Positions 34,505 through 42,961 of a DNA stretch of 64,000 nucleotides are shown here, piece by piece. This DNA comes from JBEIHX01 sp040381075 (GTDB lineage: Bacteria > Pseudomonadota > Alphaproteobacteria > Caulobacterales > Aquidulcibacteraceae), in assembly GCA_040381075.1 (NCBI GenBank), contig JBEIHX010000010.1, forward strand, positions 42,330 through 106,329. Direction: 5' to 3'. A model generated the notes under the pieces. It was not told where the DNA came from. It saw only the letters and a list, made by a program, of their open reading frames with translations, and ran no database searches. Each line of letters starts with the position of its first letter. The stretch's first letter is position 1. The translations under genes and the position numbers were made by a program.

Positions 34505-35659
34505 TCAGGCGCGCGGCGCGAGCGGACGCGACGGATCAATGAGATATTTTTCACCCGTGGCGCGCCGTGCGTAGGCTTTCAGAATGCTGAGATCGAGCGC
34601 TTCGTCCAATGAAACGACCCGTGTGTAGCGGCTGGCGAAGGTAGTGGTGATCTCGCGCGCGACGCGCGCGCGCATCGCCGCAATGCCTTCAGCTCCGAGC
34701 TTCTGCAGGAACGGCGTCAGCAACCAGCCGCCGAGCCCCCAGGAGAAGCCAAAAGCCCGCGTCAGTTCGGTCGGCGCGATGTCCAGGCCGCCATAGATGT
34801 AAACCTGTTTGTAGACAGACGAACCGTAGCGCGAGTAGGCCTCCATCTTGCGGTTCGCCGCCTGCTCCATGGCGGTCAGGATCTGGCTCGCAAGCCGGCC
34901 GCCGCCGATGGCGTCGAAGGCGAGCGTCGCGCCGGTCTCGGCCAGCGCATCGACCAGCGCGGCCATGAAACCGGGAACGCTCGAGTCAAGCACGTGGCGC
35001 GCGCCGATGTCGTGGAGAATGCGCGCCTGGGCAGGGCTTCTGACGATGTTGATGAGCGGGATGTTCTCCGCTGCGCACAGTTTCACCAGCATCTGCCCGA
35101 GATTTGAGGCTGCTGCGGTATGGATCAGGGCGGTGTGGCCCTCCCGGCGCATGGTTTCCACCATGGACAGGGCTGTCATCGGATTGACGAACGGCGATGC
35201 CGCCTCTGCCGGGCTCACCCCAGGCGGCATCTCAAGGACGTCGCGCACGCGGATGCGCCGATATTGCTGATACATGGCGCCGCCGGCCATCCCCACAACC
35301 TTGCCAAGCAGCGCCTGGGCCTGCGCGCTCCCGCCTGCGGCCACAACGACGCCGGCCCCTTCATTGCCCACCGGCAGGTCCTGATCGACCCTGGCGGCGA
35401 GCGCGCGCAGCTGCCCGGACGTCGCGTCCGCCGTCACCGTCGCACCGGCCCCGGCGCCGGATGCGCGCGCGCCCGACAGGTCGATCGGGCCGATCAGAAG
35501 CCCGAGATCGGATGGGTTGATCGGTGTCGCCTCGACGCGCACCACGATCTCGTCCTCGCCGATCGGACCGATTTCTGCTTCGACCAGATGCAAGGTGAGA
35601 CGCCCGTCGCTCGACAGGCGCGAGCGCAGTTGCAGGCTCGTTTGAGGCAGTGCGGTCAT
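34505..35659 (-). CDS. zinc-independent medium-chain reductase (quinone oxidoreductase-like)
   Basis: An MDR-superfamily protein of 384 residues. The N-terminal domain has EDEIVVRVEATPINPSDLG and the nucleotide-binding part has ALIHTAAASNLGQMLVKL instead of the standard GxGxxG, with FDAIGGGRLASQI later. No zinc-binding Cys/His cluster is present, so it is likely an NADPH-dependent reductase of quinones, enones or enoyl thioesters. ATG 35659 has AGGAG at a good distance, better than ATG 35665. It follows the CoA-transferase genes by 39 bp on the same strand and may share their transcript. Confidence 0.85.
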   Translation of the reverse strand: MTALPQTSLQLRSRLSSDGRLTLHLVEAEIGPIGEDEIVVRVEATPINPSDLGLLIGPIDLSGARASGAGAGATVTADATSGQLRALAARVDQDLPVGNEGAGVVVAAGGSAQAQALLGKVVGMAGGAMYQQYRRIRVRDVLEMPPGVSPAEAASPFVNPMTALSMVETMRREGHTALIHTAAASNLGQMLVKLCAAENIPLINIVRSPAQARILHDIGARHVLDSSVPGFMAALVDALAETGATLAFDAIGGGRLASQILTAMEQAANRKMEAYSRYGSSVYKQVYIYGGLDIAPTELTRAFGFSWGLGGWLLTPFLQKLGAEGIAAMRARVAREITTTFASRYTRVVSLDEALDLSILKAYARRATGEKYLIDPSRPLAPRA

Positions 35660-35698
35660 CAACATGCTCCTGGTATGCGCCGGCCAATGGGCGGGCGC

Positions 35699-36340
35699 CT
35701 ATACGCCGACAAAAGCGGCCTCAGTCCTGGCTGCGACGTCCTCAAGCGAAACGCCGTCAGCCAACGCCACGAGGCGCATCGGGCCGTCGCCCTTCTTGTC
35801 GACGTCGAATACGGCGAGATCCGTGATCACGCGGTCCACCACCCGCACGCCGGTGAGCGGCAGGGCGCAGCGCTTGAGAAGCTTGGGTGAGCCGTCCCTG
35901 GCCGTGTGCTCCATCACCACCACGACACGGCGCACCCCCGCCACGAGATCCATCGCCCCGCCCATGCCCTTGACCATCTTGCCGGGCACGACCCAGTTGG
36001 CGAGGTCGCCGCGCTCCGACACCTCCATGGCGCCCAGGATTGACAGATCGATGTGCCCGCCACGGATCATTGCGAAGCTGTCAGCGGACGAAAAATAGGA
36101 CGTCTTGGGAAGTTCAGTGATAGTCTGCTTGCCGGCATTGATGAGGTCGGGATCCTCCTCGCCCTCGAAGGGGAAGGGGCCCATGCCAAGCATCCCGTTT
36201 TCTGACTGCAGCGTGACTTCCATCTCGGCGGGAATGTAGTTGGCGACCAGGGTGGGGATCCCGATGCCGAGATTGACATAATAGCCGTCGCGCAATTCCT
36301 GCGCGGCGCGCGCGGCGATCTGCTCGCGAGTCCAAGCCAT
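35699..36340 (-). CDS. scoB: 3-oxoacid CoA-transferase subunit B
   Basis: This subunit carries the catalytic Glu in LQSENGMLGMG, where the CoA thioester forms. With the A subunit it moves CoA from succinyl-CoA to acetoacetate (or a related 3-oxo acid). The N-terminus MAWTREQIAARAAQELRDG and the GIGIPTLVANY motif are typical. It starts 3 bp after the A subunit with AAGGA upstream, so both subunits are made together. Length is 213 residues. Confidence 0.92.
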   Translation of the reverse strand: MAWTREQIAARAAQELRDGYYVNLGIGIPTLVANYIPAEMEVTLQSENGMLGMGPFPFEGEEDPDLINAGKQTITELPKTSYFSSADSFAMIRGGHIDLSILGAMEVSERGDLANWVVPGKMVKGMGGAMDLVAGVRRVVVVMEHTARDGSPKLLKRCALPLTGVRVVDRVITDLAVFDVDKKGDGPMRLVALADGVSLEDVAARTEAAFVGV

Positions 36341-36343
36341 GGC

Positions 36344-37045
36344 TTATCCTTCCCGCTTGCGCACGGTGCGCTGTTCTATGCGCTTTTCGAAGACCCCCTC
36401 AACGACGCGGTCGACAAATACGCCGGGTGTGTGAATGTGATCCGGATCAAGGTCGCCGGTCGCCACGAGCACCTCCACCTCCGCCACGCAGACCTTGCCG
36501 GCGGTCGCCATCATCGGATTGAAATTCCGCGCCGTCTTGCGAAACACGAGATTGCCCTGGGGATCGCCCTTCCAGGCCTTTACGATCGCGAGATCCGCCG
36601 TCAATCCGGTCTCAAGCACATAGGTCTCGCCGTTGAACTCCTTCAACTCCTTGCCCTCCGCCACAAGCGTGCCGACGCCGGTCTTGGTGTAGAAACCGGC
36701 GATCCCGGCGCCGCCCGCACGGATGCGTTCGGCAAGCGTGCCCTGTGGATTGAACTCCAGGTCGAGTTCCCTGGCCAGGAACTGGCGTTCGAACTCGCGG
36801 TTCTCGCCGACGTAGGAGGAGATCATCTTGCGGATCTGGCGGGTCTCCAGCAACAGACCAAGGCCGAACCCGTCGACCCCGGCGTTGTTCGAGATCACGG
36901 TGATCCCTTTGACCCCGCTGTCGCGCAAGGCGAGGATCAGGTTTTCGGGAATGCCGCACAGCCCGAAGCCGCCGGACATCACCGTCATGCCGTCAAACAC
37001 CAGACCCTGAAGCGCTGTCCTGGCGTCGGAATAGACTTTGCGCAT
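36344..37045 (-). CDS. scoA: 3-oxoacid CoA-transferase subunit A
   Basis: The 233-residue A subunit has the CoA-transferase family signature GGFGLCGIPENLI near residue 25 and SNNAGVDGFGLG after it, with MMATAGKVCVAEVE near the end. It forms the heteromeric enzyme with ScoB and would let the cell use acetoacetate or turn over PHB. It is the first gene of a scoA-scoB-reductase group reading toward lpdA. Confidence 0.92.
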   Translation of the reverse strand: MRKVYSDARTALQGLVFDGMTVMSGGFGLCGIPENLILALRDSGVKGITVISNNAGVDGFGLGLLLETRQIRKMISSYVGENREFERQFLARELDLEFNPQGTLAERIRAGGAGIAGFYTKTGVGTLVAEGKELKEFNGETYVLETGLTADLAIVKAWKGDPQGNLVFRKTARNFNPMMATAGKVCVAEVEVLVATGDLDPDHIHTPGVFVDRVVEGVFEKRIEQRTVRKREG

Positions 37046-37204
37046 CGCCGCCTCATCAGTTGGAGTGAGCGCTGTGTAGCGGAGGCTGCCCGCTCCGGTC
37101 CAGCGTCGCCCCGCGACGGCGTGCCTGGCGCGCCTGTGAACTGCACTTATTGGAAACTGCGCCCTCGCGCTTCGCCCCCAGCGGGCCCCTCGCAGCCGGC
37201 GCGT

Positions 37205-37879
37205 TCAGCGTGGCGGTGGAGCGCCAAGCGCCTGGCGTGCGGCGGCAAACACTGAGTCGAACATCTCTTCGGTCAACCGGCCGGTATTGGTGTTGTAGCG
37301 AGAGCAGTGGTAGCTGTTCAGAAGCAGCGGGCCCCGTTCACCCAGGGGGCGATGGTGCGCCGCGTGGGCGAAGGCGTGCTGCGAAAGACGCCCGCCCAGG
37401 GCTCTCACAACGCTGTCATGGGCGATTTTGCCCAGAGCCAGGATCACACGCAGCCGAGGCAGGGCGGCGATGCGCGCAGCCAGGAACGGGCGGCACTGCG
37501 TGATTTCAGCCCCGGTGGGACGGTTTTCCGGGGGGGCGCATCGCACGGCGTTGGTGATCATGGCGTCAACCAGCGTCAGCCCGTCTGCCCTGTCCGCCCC
37601 GTAGGCGCCGCGCGAAAACCCGTGTCGGGCCAGCATGGCGTAGAGCAGGTCGCCAGCGGCGTCGCCGGTGAATGGGCGTCCGGTGCGATTGGCGCCGGTG
37701 CGGCCGGGCGCGAGGCCGACGATCAGCAGGCGGGCGTCCTCAGGTCCGAAACTCGGCGCCGGGCCGTTGAACCAGAGCGGTTCGCTGCGTCGGTTTTCCG
37801 CGCGGTAGGCGCACAGTCGCGGGCACAAGGCGCAGTCGCGATGCGGTTCTGCGGGCGTTGCGCTTGACGCAGCCGCCAT
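37205..37879 (-). CDS. uracil-DNA glycosylase, type 5 (UdgB)
   Basis: Type-5 UDGs remove uracil and also hypoxanthine from DNA. The signature GLAPGRTGANRTGRPFTGD is present near residues 55-75, the iron-sulfur cysteines are in DCALCPRLC and later in RCAPPENRPT and TQCRPFL, and the C-terminal motif is LLNSYHCSRYNTNTGRLT with the active-site His. The length is 224 residues. Its start overlaps the NYN-gene stop by one base (TAATG), so translation of both is probably coupled. Confidence 0.9.
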   Translation of the reverse strand: MAAASSATPAEPHRDCALCPRLCAYRAENRRSEPLWFNGPAPSFGPEDARLLIVGLAPGRTGANRTGRPFTGDAAGDLLYAMLARHGFSRGAYGADRADGLTLVDAMITNAVRCAPPENRPTGAEITQCRPFLAARIAALPRLRVILALGKIAHDSVVRALGGRLSQHAFAHAAHHRPLGERGPLLLNSYHCSRYNTNTGRLTEEMFDSVFAAARQALGAPPPR

Positions 37880-38499
37880 TAGCGCCGCGCGCCGCCGCTT
37901 GCGTCGTCGCCGTCGTCGTAGTCCTCGTCGTCATCCTCGCCTGCGTCCTCGTCGTCGCGTGACTGCTGACGGGGCGGGCGTCCAATTTCCTGCATGAGAT
38001 CATAGAGATCCAGGAACTGGTCGGCCTGCCGGCGCAGATCATCGGCCGCCATCGGGGGCTGGGAGCGCACAGTGGACACAACGGTGACCCTCACCCCCTT
38101 ACGCTGAAGGGCGGCCACCAGGGCCCGGAAGTCGCCGTCGCCGGAGAACAGCACCATGTGGTCGAGGTGATCGGCCGCCACGAGCATGTCGACGGCGATC
38201 TCAATGTCCATATCGCCTTTGAAACGCCGCCGCCCAGTCGCATCGACATACTCGCGCGCCGGCTTGGTGATTACCATAAAACCGTTGTAGTCGAGCCAGT
38301 CGACCAGCGGTCTGATCGGCGAGTAGTCCTGGTCCTCCACGAGGGCCGTATAGTAGCAGGCGCGCACGAGACGGCCCATGCGGCGAAATTTTTCCAGGAG
38401 CTTGCGGTAATCAATGTCAAAACCCAGCCCGCGTGCGGTCGAATACAGATTTGCGCCGTCGATGAAGAGGCCGAGTTTCTCGCTGGTATAAAAAATCAT
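37879..38499 (-). CDS. NYN domain protein (LabA/DUF88-type)
   Basis: The NYN domain is a PIN-like nuclease fold with clustered acidic residues. Here they are in GLFIDGANLY, KGDMDIEIAVDML and LFSGDGDFRALV, so the metal site looks intact. The last 35 residues are an acidic Asp/Glu/Tyr-rich tail. The likely role is an RNase, but no specific target is known. The gene starts at ATG 38499, with a perfect inverted repeat 23 bp upstream. It is followed without a gap by the type-5 UDG. Confidence 0.88.
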   Translation of the reverse strand: MIFYTSEKLGLFIDGANLYSTARGLGFDIDYRKLLEKFRRMGRLVRACYYTALVEDQDYSPIRPLVDWLDYNGFMVITKPAREYVDATGRRRFKGDMDIEIAVDMLVAADHLDHMVLFSGDGDFRALVAALQRKGVRVTVVSTVRSQPPMAADDLRRQADQFLDLYDLMQEIGRPPRQQSRDDEDAGEDDDEDYDDGDDASGGARR

Positions 38500-38521
38500 G
38501 ACAAAACGCTTTCGGTCCAGG

Positions 38522-38540
38522 AGCTCTCGGTGTGAGAGCT
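38522..38540. promoter_or_regulatory. inverted repeat upstream of the NYN gene
   Basis: AGCTCTC (38522-38528) and GAGAGCT (38534-38540) form a perfect 7-bp inverted repeat around GGTGT. It lies 23 bp before the NYN start codon, where it could be an operator or a hairpin in the 5' leader. No T-run follows. Confidence 0.45.
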
Positions 38541-38721
38541 AGGGGTAATAACTGTCTTGGTAAGATGAACGCCGCTGAAGGCTCCATTTAGTTCCTGCGC
38601 CGGATCGGCCGCGCTCCGGCTCCGATCCATGCAGATCTCCGATGCAGTCCTGCTCTGACAGGACAAACCACGCGAGGATGCCCGCCTGACCTGTCCGCAA
38701 TCACATGATCCCCGCCCGCCC

Positions 38722-39285
38722 GTGGACCATGCCGGCGCCGCCTGTGCCGGCGCCGCGTCTACCGGAGCGGCTTCTCCCGGCGACGCCTATGTCGGCGTGG
38801 GCGGCAACCTGCCGTTCGCCGGCAGAATCGGACCCGTACTCTTTGAAAGCGCGATCACGGCGGCAAATCAATTCAATATTACTGTCCTGTCATCTTCCCC
38901 GGTCTGGCGCAGCACGGCCTGGCCTGCGCCCCCGCCAGGCCAAACACGGCCTGATTTCTTCAACGCAGTATGGCGCATCGCCTGGCCCGGCGATGATCCG
39001 TGCGGGTTGCTCGACGCCCTGAATGCGCTGGAAACCCGGTTCGGTCGAGTGCGCGGTGCGGCCAATGCGGATCGCACCCTCGATCTGGACATCCTGGACT
39101 TTCGCGGTCTGATCCTGGCCACGTCACGCGTGACCCTGCCCCATCCGCGGATGCGCGAGCGACGCTTTGTGCTGGGTCCGCTGGCCGACCTGGCCCCGGA
39201 TTGGCGATGCCCGGCGACGGGTCTGAGCGCCGCCATGCTCCTGGCGCGCCTGGGAGCGGGGGCGGACGCCCAGCGTCTCGACTGA
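38722..39285 (+). CDS. folK: 2-amino-4-hydroxy-6-hydroxymethyldihydropteridine pyrophosphokinase
   Basis: HPPK transfers pyrophosphate from ATP to the pterin in folate synthesis. Conserved features are YVGVGGNLPFAG at the start of the domain, SPVWRSTAW, ADRTLDLDILDF with the Mg-binding Asp pair, and LPHPRMRERRFVLGPLADLAP. The first 20 residues (Ala/Gly-rich) precede the domain; the frame opens with GTG 38722 and there is no other obvious start, so the exact N-terminus is uncertain. Confidence 0.88.
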   Translation: MDHAGAACAGAASTGAASPGDAYVGVGGNLPFAGRIGPVLFESAITAANQFNITVLSSSPVWRSTAWPAPPPGQTRPDFFNAVWRIAWPGDDPCGLLDALNALETRFGRVRGAANADRTLDLDILDFRGLILATSRVTLPHPRMRERRFVLGPLADLAPDWRCPATGLSAAMLLARLGAGADAQRLD

Positions 39286-39467
39286 GACGCCACGGGGGCG
39301 GGGCCTGGTTGGGAGATCTTGCCGCAGGGACCTGGTCGCTGGCGGCCGTGCGGCCTTGCATCTGTGAGGGCCGGCCTGCGCAGGCAGCGCCTGCAGGTAG
39401 CGCCTTGCGATGCGCCAGCGCATCACGTACGATCAGCGGTTACCAATCACGACAAAGGAAGTGGTCG

Positions 39468-39818
39468 ATGGCGCGGGTGACCGTGGAAGATTGCGTGGAA
39501 AAGATTCCCAACCGGTTTTCACTGGTGCTTTTGGCCGCCCACCGTGCGCGCGCCATTGGCGCGGGGTCGTTCCTGGGCGTCGATCGCGATAACGACAAGG
39601 ATCCAGTGGTCGCCCTGCGGGAGATTGCTGAGGACGGCGTTGATATCCCGGATCTTCGCGAGAGCCTGATCCAGCATCTTCAGAGTGAGCCGAAAACCCA
39701 GGCCAATGAGGAAGAACTCGATCAGCCGGCGCGTCTGCCCCAGCCCAACGTGACTGAAGACGACGTGCTGCGCGCGCTGCAGCAGGAAGCAGAAGCGCAG
39801 CGCGACGATCGGTTCTGA
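39468..39818 (+). CDS. rpoZ: RNA polymerase omega subunit
   Basis: Omega helps assemble the beta' subunit and takes part in (p)ppGpp binding. MARVTVEDCVEKIPNRFSLVLLAAHRARAI is the universal N-terminal core, though shown here only as MARVTVEDCVEKIPNRF. AAAGGA lies 13 bases upstream of ATG 39468. The protein is 116 residues with an acidic C-terminal half. The next gene, rsh, makes (p)ppGpp; this pairing is common in alphaproteobacteria. Confidence 0.95.
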   Translation: MARVTVEDCVEKIPNRFSLVLLAAHRARAIGAGSFLGVDRDNDKDPVVALREIAEDGVDIPDLRESLIQHLQSEPKTQANEEELDQPARLPQPNVTEDDVLRALQQEAEAQRDDRF

Positions 39819-39823
39819 TCCTC

Positions 39824-42349
39824 ATGCCGGAGGGCGCGCGACCGCCGCCCGCACTCTCTTCGAGCGGGCAGCCTCGGGGAGCGCGGGGGGCGAAAGGCAC
39901 AGGGCCTGCGGCAAAACCCTCCGGGACGGCTGAGTCGCCCCAGCACGCCATGCGGGCCGCTGGGCGGATCGCTGGACGGGTGGATGATGCTGCTGACCCG
40001 AGCAGTGCGCTGCAGGCGGGAGCAGTCCCAGCCAGGACCGATGCAGCCAGGACCGATGCAGCCAGGACCGATGCAGCCGGAGTCGACACAGGAGCCGCCG
40101 GCGCGACCGCCAAAGCGGCGCCGCCTGACCCTGACGAGGCGACGCCGGCCGGCCCCAAACCATCCGGCGCACGCCGGCCCGAGGCAGCGCCCCGATTCCT
40201 GCGCCAATTCGAACTTGTCGAACGCGTTCGCGCCTATGATCCCGACGCAGACGAGCAGTTGCTCAACCGCGCCTATGTCTACGCCATGGTCATGCACGGC
40301 GACCAGAAACGTCACTCCGGCGATCCCTACTACGCCCATCCGGTTCAGGTCGCCGGCATCCTCACTGAATTGAAGCTCGACGCCGAAACGATCGCCGCCG
40401 GTCTGCTGCACGACACCCTGGAGGATACGCAGGCCACACACGAGGCATTGTGCGACAAGTTCGGGGAAACCGTTGCAGATCTCGTCGATGGCGTCACAAA
40501 GCTGACCCGCCTTGAATATGTCTCAGAGCAGACAAAACAGGCTGAAAACCTGCAGAAGTTTGTGCTCGCCATGTCGAAGGACATGCGCGTCCTCCTGATT
40601 AAACTCGCCGATCGCCTGCACAACATGCGCACGATCGACTTCGTGCCGAAGGAGGCGAGCCGCAAGCGGATCGCGCGCGAAACACTGGAAATCTACGCCC
40701 CGCTCGCGCGTCGCATCGGCATGCTGCGCATGGCCGAAGAGCTTGAGGACCTTGCCTTTCGCCAGGTCGACCCCGGCGCGTTCGCCACCATCGCAGACCG
40801 GCTCGCCGCCATGCGGGCCGAGAAAGGCGACGCCGTCAGCGTCATCGGCGAAGCGATCGAGGAAGCGCTGCACGGAGCAGGTATCACAGCGGTGGTCTTT
40901 GGGCGCGAAAAGCGGCCCTACTCGATCTGGCGCAAGCTGGAGCGCAAGTCTCTGACATTCAGCGATCTGGCCGACATCTATGGTTTTCGCGTCATTGTCG
41001 ACACGCCATCCCTGTGTTACGCCGCGCTCGGCGTTCTCCACCGTACCTGGCGGTGCGTGCCTGATCGGTTCACCGATTATATCTCCACGCCGAAACCCAA
41101 CGGCTACCGGTCACTCCACACCACCGTGATGGGGCCGCGCAACCTGCGCGTGGAGATGCAGATCCGAACGCCAGCTATGGATCGCGTCGCCGAGGAGGGA
41201 GTGGCCGCACACTGGCGCTACAAGAACAAGTCCTACGGCTACGACGGCGAGGCGGCGCGCGCCGCGTCTGCTCCAGATCCTCTTGAGATCCTGCGCCCGC
41301 TCGTGCAGATCCTTGAGCATGGCGGAGATCCCGATGAGTTCCTTGAGCATGCAAAGCTTGAGATGTTCCAGGATCATGTCTTCTCGTTCACGCCAAAGGG
41401 CCAGTTGATCGCCCTGCCGTCAGGCGCAACCCCGCTGGATTTCGCCTATGCTGTGCACACCTCGATCGGCGACACCTGCGTTGCGGCGCGCATCAATGGC
41501 CAGGATCGTCCGTTGCGGACCCAATTGCGCAATGGCGACGTCGTCGAGATTGTTCGATCCAATGTCGCAGGTCCGCCGCCGGACTGGGAATCGATCGCGC
41601 GCACGGGTCGCGCACGCAGCGCGATCCGGCGGCTGGTGCGCACCCGCCGTCGGGAGGAATTGGTCCGCATCGGGCGAAACCTTGCAGACCACGCCCTGCA
41701 TCGCTACGGCAAGAGCCTGGAAGACACCGACCTCGCCGCCGCCGCCGAGCGGCTGGGGTTTGGGGGCGAGGAGGACATCTTTGAAGCGGTTGGACGCGGT
41801 GACCTTGATGGCCGTCGCCTTGCAGAGGCCGCCTATCCAGGCCTTACCGTCAAGCTGAAAGTCGATACCGGTCGATCGTTGATGGAGGACCGCTCGGCGC
41901 GTCTGTATGTGAGCGGCTCGGGTCTGACGCCTGGGGTGACATTGCATTTTTCTGAATGCTGCTCGCCAATGCCGGGTGATCGGATTGTGTGCGTGCTCGC
42001 AGGCGCGCGCGGGGTCGACATTCACGTTATCGACTGCGAGCGTCTGGCCGAACGCGACGAGGAGCGCTGGATCGATCTGCGCTGGACCGATGAGGCCAAA
42101 GAGCACGGTCTGGCGGTCGGCAGAATGCGGGTCTCGGTGGAAAACGGCCCGGGCGTGCTTGCGCGCCTGTGCGCAATCGTTTCTGAACACGATGGCAACA
42201 TCACCAATGTGAAAACGCTCCGCCGGTCGACGGACTTCTACGATCTCGCGTTTGACATCGAGGTCATGGATCTGCGCCATCTCACGCATATCGCCGCGGC
42301 GATGCGCGCCTGTCTCTTCGTGGTGTCGGTGGACCGCCCGCGCGGCTAG
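39824..42349 (+). CDS. rsh: bifunctional (p)ppGpp synthetase/hydrolase (Rsh) with long N-terminal extension
   Basis: Domains in order: HD hydrolase (GDPYYAHPVQVAGIL, AAGLLHDTLEDT), RelA/SpoT synthetase (YGFRVIVDTPSLCYAALG, KPNGYRSLHTTVMGP), TGS (FSFTPKGQLIALPSGATPLD) and a C-terminal ACT domain (VENGPGVLARLCAIVSEHDG). It makes and degrades the alarmone (p)ppGpp. Usual homologues begin near FLRQFELVERVRAYDPD; here about 120 Ala/Pro/Gly-rich residues come first, including three ARTDA repeats. The only ATGs are at 39824 (6 bp after rpoZ, poor ribosome-binding site) and 39950, so the true start is uncertain. Confidence 0.9.
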   Translation: MPEGARPPPALSSSGQPRGARGAKGTGPAAKPSGTAESPQHAMRAAGRIAGRVDDAADPSSALQAGAVPARTDAARTDAARTDAAGVDTGAAGATAKAAPPDPDEATPAGPKPSGARRPEAAPRFLRQFELVERVRAYDPDADEQLLNRAYVYAMVMHGDQKRHSGDPYYAHPVQVAGILTELKLDAETIAAGLLHDTLEDTQATHEALCDKFGETVADLVDGVTKLTRLEYVSEQTKQAENLQKFVLAMSKDMRVLLIKLADRLHNMRTIDFVPKEASRKRIARETLEIYAPLARRIGMLRMAEELEDLAFRQVDPGAFATIADRLAAMRAEKGDAVSVIGEAIEEALHGAGITAVVFGREKRPYSIWRKLERKSLTFSDLADIYGFRVIVDTPSLCYAALGVLHRTWRCVPDRFTDYISTPKPNGYRSLHTTVMGPRNLRVEMQIRTPAMDRVAEEGVAAHWRYKNKSYGYDGEAARAASAPDPLEILRPLVQILEHGGDPDEFLEHAKLEMFQDHVFSFTPKGQLIALPSGATPLDFAYAVHTSIGDTCVAARINGQDRPLRTQLRNGDVVEIVRSNVAGPPPDWESIARTGRARSAIRRLVRTRRREELVRIGRNLADHALHRYGKSLEDTDLAAAAERLGFGGEEDIFEAVGRGDLDGRRLAEAAYPGLTVKLKVDTGRSLMEDRSARLYVSGSGLTPGVTLHFSECCSPMPGDRIVCVLAGARGVDIHVIDCERLAERDEERWIDLRWTDEAKEHGLAVGRMRVSVENGPGVLARLCAIVSEHDGNITNVKTLRRSTDFYDLAFDIEVMDLRHLTHIAAAMRACLFVVSVDRPRG
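40031..40075. repeat. 15-bp in-frame array in the rsh N-terminal extension
   Basis: Three perfect copies of GCCAGGACCGATGCA encode ARTDA-ARTDA-ARTDA. The unit is 15 bp, so the frame is kept. Confidence 0.92.
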
Positions 42350-42376
42350 CGTGGAGCGTCTGGTGGGAAAAGTGTC

Positions 42377-42961
42377 ATGAATACCCAAGAGGTGCTTGCC
42401 GAATTCCGCGCTGCCGGCGCGCTGCTGGAGGGACACTTCATTCTGTCCTCCGGGCTGCGCAGTCCGGTATTCCTTCAAAAGGCGCTTGTGTTCGCGCACC
42501 CGGAGCGGACCGCGCGTCTGTGCGAGGCGCTCGCGCACAAGATCACCGCGGCATTCGGCAAGGTCGACGTGGTCGTGTCGCCCGCGGTGGGCGGCATTGT
42601 TCCAGGTTATGAAACCGCACGCCATCTCGGCGCCAAGGCGTTCTTCACCGAGCGGGAGGACGGTCAGATGCAGCTGCGCCGGGGTTTTTCGATCGCGCCG
42701 GGAGAAACTGTCGTGATGGTGGAGGATATCGTGACCACCGGCCTGTCGTCGCGCGAGACGCTCGCGGCCCTCGCCGCTACGCCCGGCCGCCTTCTGGGCG
42801 CAGCATGTCTCATTGATCGCTCGGGCGGACGGGCCGATGTGGGCGTTCCCCTGGTGTCGCTCGCCCAGGTTGATTTTCCAACCTATGCCCCGGATGCGCT
42901 GCCCGACGCGCTCAAGGCCATCACGCCAATCAAGCCGGGCAGCCGGGGACTGTCGGCATGA
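42377..42961 (+). CDS. pyrE: orotate phosphoribosyltransferase
   Basis: PyrE joins orotate and PRPP to OMP in pyrimidine synthesis. The PRPP motif is VVMVEDIVTTGLSSRE, with VVSPAVGGIVPGYETA and the flexible loop around AFFTEREDGQMQLRR. Length is 194 residues. It follows rsh by 27 bp and overlaps pdxJ in ATGA. Confidence 0.94.
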   Translation: MNTQEVLAEFRAAGALLEGHFILSSGLRSPVFLQKALVFAHPERTARLCEALAHKITAAFGKVDVVVSPAVGGIVPGYETARHLGAKAFFTEREDGQMQLRRGFSIAPGETVVMVEDIVTTGLSSRETLAALAATPGRLLGAACLIDRSGGRADVGVPLVSLAQVDFPTYAPDALPDALKAITPIKPGSRGLSA

